Source: JAFGJQ01 sp052034525
GTDB taxonomy: Bacteria; Planctomycetota; Phycisphaerae; UBA1845
DNA length: 64,000 nt
Assembly (NCBI GenBank): GCA_052034525.1
Contig: JBPOIK010000079.1
Location: 6,931-70,930 of the forward strand
Direction of reading: 5' to 3'
Shown piece by piece: positions 62,701 through 64,000 of this stretch. The translations under genes and the position numbers were made by a program. The notes under the pieces are model-generated. The model was not told the DNA's origin. It worked only from the letters and a program-made list of their open reading frames with translations, and ran no database searches. The stretch's first letter is position 1; every line of letters begins with the position of its first letter.

Positions 62701-62779
62701 CTTCCTCGAAATCGCCGACCCATGGGACGCGCAGAACACGATCCGTTCTTTTCTTGCGGGCGGGAAGACAACGCCATGA
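59735..62779 (+). CDS. Type III Res-like SF2 helicase-nuclease (BPTD_3080-like restriction endonuclease)
   Basis: A 1,014-residue defence protein. It has a conserved N-terminus (RQVIIENPVINSPFDEPQRH), an SF2 ATPase core with Walker A ATGSGKTVVM, the DEAH-type box INDEAHHCYRH, motif III SATPFF, and motif VI region EQVVGRGLRR. The C-terminal nuclease-like domain has MPDFLVRVDD and LIIEVSGERDADK, a PD-(D/E)XK-like arrangement in which Ser stands where Lys often follows E-x; a nearby Lys may substitute. It is the restriction subunit of a type III-like system, needing a methylase that is not visible before the window ends. The stop overlaps the start of the Fic gene (ATGA). Confidence 0.9.
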   Translation: MPRQVIIENPVINSPFDEPQRHFRFDDEGITGIIVEQRRESGCFVPIAPPPRKGSGAKQPSFDTEWTADRIEPNRMVNAIRQKVKLWREGRYIDDTTSVTARLLQHWTNPERSRRLFFCQIEALETLIYIAEVAKKYGENWIENDIRRANEDANPGLFRIACKMATGSGKTVVMAMLIAWQTLNKIANPQDARFTDSFLIVTPGITIRDRLRVLLPSDPGNYYRALDIVPVDLMDQLGHAKIVITNFHACKRREKVKAGKLTKDILNGSNAAGSSAFTESEGEMVRRVCRGLGHKRNVIVINDEAHHCYRHRAGGVEEQLTGDDRKEAEKRDEAARIWISGLEAVQRKLGIKVVYDLSATPFFLRGSGYPEGTLFPWVVSDFSLIDAIECGIVKVPRVPVADNAMISDQPTYRNIWYRIRDDLPKKGRGTAAVFGDPRLPVVLEGALQSLYANYEKCFDRWKRNAEVHAAGLTPPVFIVVCNNTNVSKMVFDYIAGWEKRLSNETAVAVSGRLALFSNVDGRRFINRPNTILVDSEQLESGEAMSDEFKKIASAEIAEFKAEYRQRFPDRDVEKLTDEDLLREVMNTIGKPGKLGEHVRCVVSVSMLTEGWDANTVTHILGVRAFGTQLLCEQVVGRGLRRMSYSAVPHTIELPGQRGTRTFDAFPVEYAEVYGVPFSFLPCSGSTIDPKPGPIPTRVRALEERIACEIAFPRIDGYRYELPAERLTAEFSADSKMALTTADVPTKVECDPIVGERAIHTLDDLKRRREQEVVFVIARRVLEQYFRDDDGNPKVWVFPDLVAITRRWLSECLTLKDNTFPQLLLLVENSHQAADRIYQAVLAADGGQKRLLPIPKPYDTVGSTRHVDFDTTRPVYRTDPRKCHVSHVVADTESWEQKMAQALEEMPEVLCYVKNHNLGFLIPYTIGGDQRNYMPDFLVRVDDGRGPTDPLNLIIEVSGERDADKAAKVATARNLWVPAVNNAATWGRWDFLEIADPWDAQNTIRSFLAGGKTTP

Positions 62780-63825
62780 TGACACTGAAGCAGTTTTCCG
62801 CCGAGCCGCAGACCATCCCCACCGCGACAAGCTGGTACTTGGCGGACCTGGGGGTGGCTCAGGGCCGTCAAGAACTCTTCACGCGCCAATCGCCCCAGAA
62901 ACTCAAGGCACTCCGAGAGCACGCCCTGATCGAAAGCGCGGTGTCATCCAATCGGATCGAAGGCGTCACCGTGGATCAGGCGCGCGTTGGCACCATCCTG
63001 TTTGGCCGGCCGACCCTGAAAGACCGCGGCGAAGAGGAAGTCCGCGGCTATCGCGACGCCCTGCGGCTCATCCACGAGGGCGCGGCCGAACTACCCGTCA
63101 CCGCCGCGACCTTGCGCCGGTTGCACAAGCTCTGCCGCGGGGACATCTGGGACGCCGGACGGCTCAAGGAGAAGGACGTTGACATCATCGAGAGACAGGC
63201 CGACGGCCGTGAGCGGGTCCGCTTCAAACCCGTCCCGGCGGGCCAGCCGACGCGCCAAGCCCTCAGCGAGATGGTCGCGCTCTACCGCCAGGGCCTGCGC
63301 GAGCGCTGGCTGCACCCGCTGATTCTGCTGGCCGGCCTGAACCTGGATTTCCTCTGCATTCATCCGTTCCGCGACGGCAACGGCCGCGTCTCTCGGCTGC
63401 TGCTGCTCTTGACCTGCTACCAGCATGGGTACGAGGTCGGTCGCTACATCAGTTTGGAGCGCATCATCGAGCAGAACAAGGAGCGGTACTACGAAACGCT
63501 GGAACAGAGTTCCCGCCAGTGGCACGCCGGCAAGCACAATCCCTGGCACTACGTCAACTACGTGTTGTTCATTCTCAAGACCGCGTACGGCGAGTTCGAG
63601 GAACGCGTGGGACAAGTCGGCAGCCCGCGCGGCGCGAAGTCCCAACTGGTGCGCCGCGCCGTGGCCGCCCAGGCCCGGCCGTTCCGCATCGCGGACCTTC
63701 AGCGCGAGTGCCCCGGCGTCAGTACGGACATGATCCGGCACGTGCTCAAGGCGCTGCGTCGGGCGGGTCAGGTGGAATGCCTGGGCCGCGGCCAGGGCGC
63801 CCAGTGGCGCCGGACGGGGAAATAG
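62776..63825 (+). CDS. Fic family protein with inhibitory motif and C-terminal winged helix
   Basis: A 349-residue protein. The Fic active site HPFRDGNGRVSR (His196) is intact, so it should transfer AMP or another nucleotide monophosphate to a protein hydroxyl. Ser57-x4-Glu62-Gly63 (SSNRIEG) is the N-terminal inhibitory helix motif, placing it in the self-inhibited class II. A Fic_N-type domain precedes, and about 60 C-terminal residues look like a winged HTH (FRIADLQRECPGVSTDMIRHVLKAL). It is the last gene of the HTH-helicase-Fic operon and overlaps the helicase by 4 bases. It may modify a component of the defence system or act as a toxin. Confidence 0.92.
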   Translation: MMTLKQFSAEPQTIPTATSWYLADLGVAQGRQELFTRQSPQKLKALREHALIESAVSSNRIEGVTVDQARVGTILFGRPTLKDRGEEEVRGYRDALRLIHEGAAELPVTAATLRRLHKLCRGDIWDAGRLKEKDVDIIERQADGRERVRFKPVPAGQPTRQALSEMVALYRQGLRERWLHPLILLAGLNLDFLCIHPFRDGNGRVSRLLLLLTCYQHGYEVGRYISLERIIEQNKERYYETLEQSSRQWHAGKHNPWHYVNYVLFILKTAYGEFEERVGQVGSPRGAKSQLVRRAVAAQARPFRIADLQRECPGVSTDMIRHVLKALRRAGQVECLGRGQGAQWRRTGK

Positions 63826-64000
63826 GTAATACCTCCTGAATTGGGTAACGAATTGGGCAACATGGCCACGGCGAGCGCGAACCCGACCGGCACCAACACT
63901 CTTCGGCATCCTGCCGCCAGCCACGCCGTCGCGGCGGCTGGTAGGGCCTCGTCGAACTCGCCAATCCGCGGGAGGCGACGCGCGTGCTTAGCGCGACATT
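63826..64000. other. Window end, possible start of a further gene
   Basis: Direct repeats AATTGGGTAACG / AATTGGGCAAC (63840-63860) precede an ATG at 63862 whose frame (MATASANPTGTN...) runs open to the window edge. There is no Shine-Dalgarno and only 46 codons, so it could be the start of the missing methylase gene or nothing. Confidence 0.25.

Noticed and set aside
60557..62830. A 757-codon minus-strand frame opposite the helicase-nuclease gene
   Set aside because: Opposes the conserved SF2 motifs and has no recognisable features.

Overview
The window is GC-rich, gene-dense DNA from a flagellated bacterium. Several features together suggest Planctomycetota, perhaps a Phycisphaerae-like lineage. 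These are several prepilin-type N-terminal methylation proteins, secreted proteins ending in dockerin-like EF-hand repeats, an ECF sigma factor with a C-terminal extension carrying a zinc-finger-like His/Cys motif, Lys/Ala/Pro-rich histone-H1-like tails, a DUF2924-type remnant beside a small 'MTAEERR' protein, and dispersed GGGATCGA repeats. This assignment is an inference from gene content; there is no rRNA in the window to settle it.

Layout. 0.36-5.6 kb: flagellar filament block fliC-fliD-fliS, with a sigma-28-like promoter before fliD. 5.7-8.8 kb: a secreted TPR protein, the RNase P RNA gene (minus strand) and a secreted thioredoxin-TPR protein. 9.2-19.8 kb: mixed housekeeping genes (isocitrate/isopropylmalate dehydrogenase family, a double-domain PTPS/QueD protein, DHA2 transporter, pseudopilin, BtpA-family protein, M29 aminopeptidase, S66 LD-carboxypeptidase, tRNA-Arg, H1-like-tail protein). 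19.8-26.1 kb: ECF sigma, a coiled-coil protein behind a sigma-54 promoter, a pseudopilin operon, a dockerin-like protein and a degenerate amidase-fold protein. 26.3-31.1 kb, minus strand: gap, pgk, rpe, an inactive histidine-phosphatase-like protein and accD. 31.5-46.7 kb: a large secreted dockerin-like protein, then thiO, rluD, pbpC and a 1,798-residue bacterial alpha-2-macroglobulin on the minus strand, then divergent aroB and folC.

47.3-51.3 kb holds the most interesting unit. A two-gene [NiFe] hydrogenase (large subunit first, then a Tat-exported small subunit) is followed, with an ATGA stop/start overlap, by a HAMP-less methyl-accepting chemotaxis protein. The large subunit stops exactly at the His that normally follows proteolytic maturation, so it lacks the cleaved C-terminal peptide. 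That is a trait of H2-sensing (regulatory) hydrogenases, among others. The unit reads as a candidate hydrogen-sensing chemotaxis module; this is inference and is untested.

51.6-55.9 kb: tRNA-Lys, a polyprenyl diphosphate synthase, an M20 amidohydrolase and a sigma-70-family factor with a strong promoter. 56.0-64.0 kb is an accessory or defence island: a truncated DUF2924 gene, the small MTAEERR gene, an orphan PD-(D/E)XK nuclease-like protein, a HEXXH metalloprotease-like/coiled-coil pair, an excisionase-type HTH protein, a large type III Res/BPTD_3080-like helicase-nuclease and a Fic protein whose start overlaps the helicase stop. The window ends inside this island.
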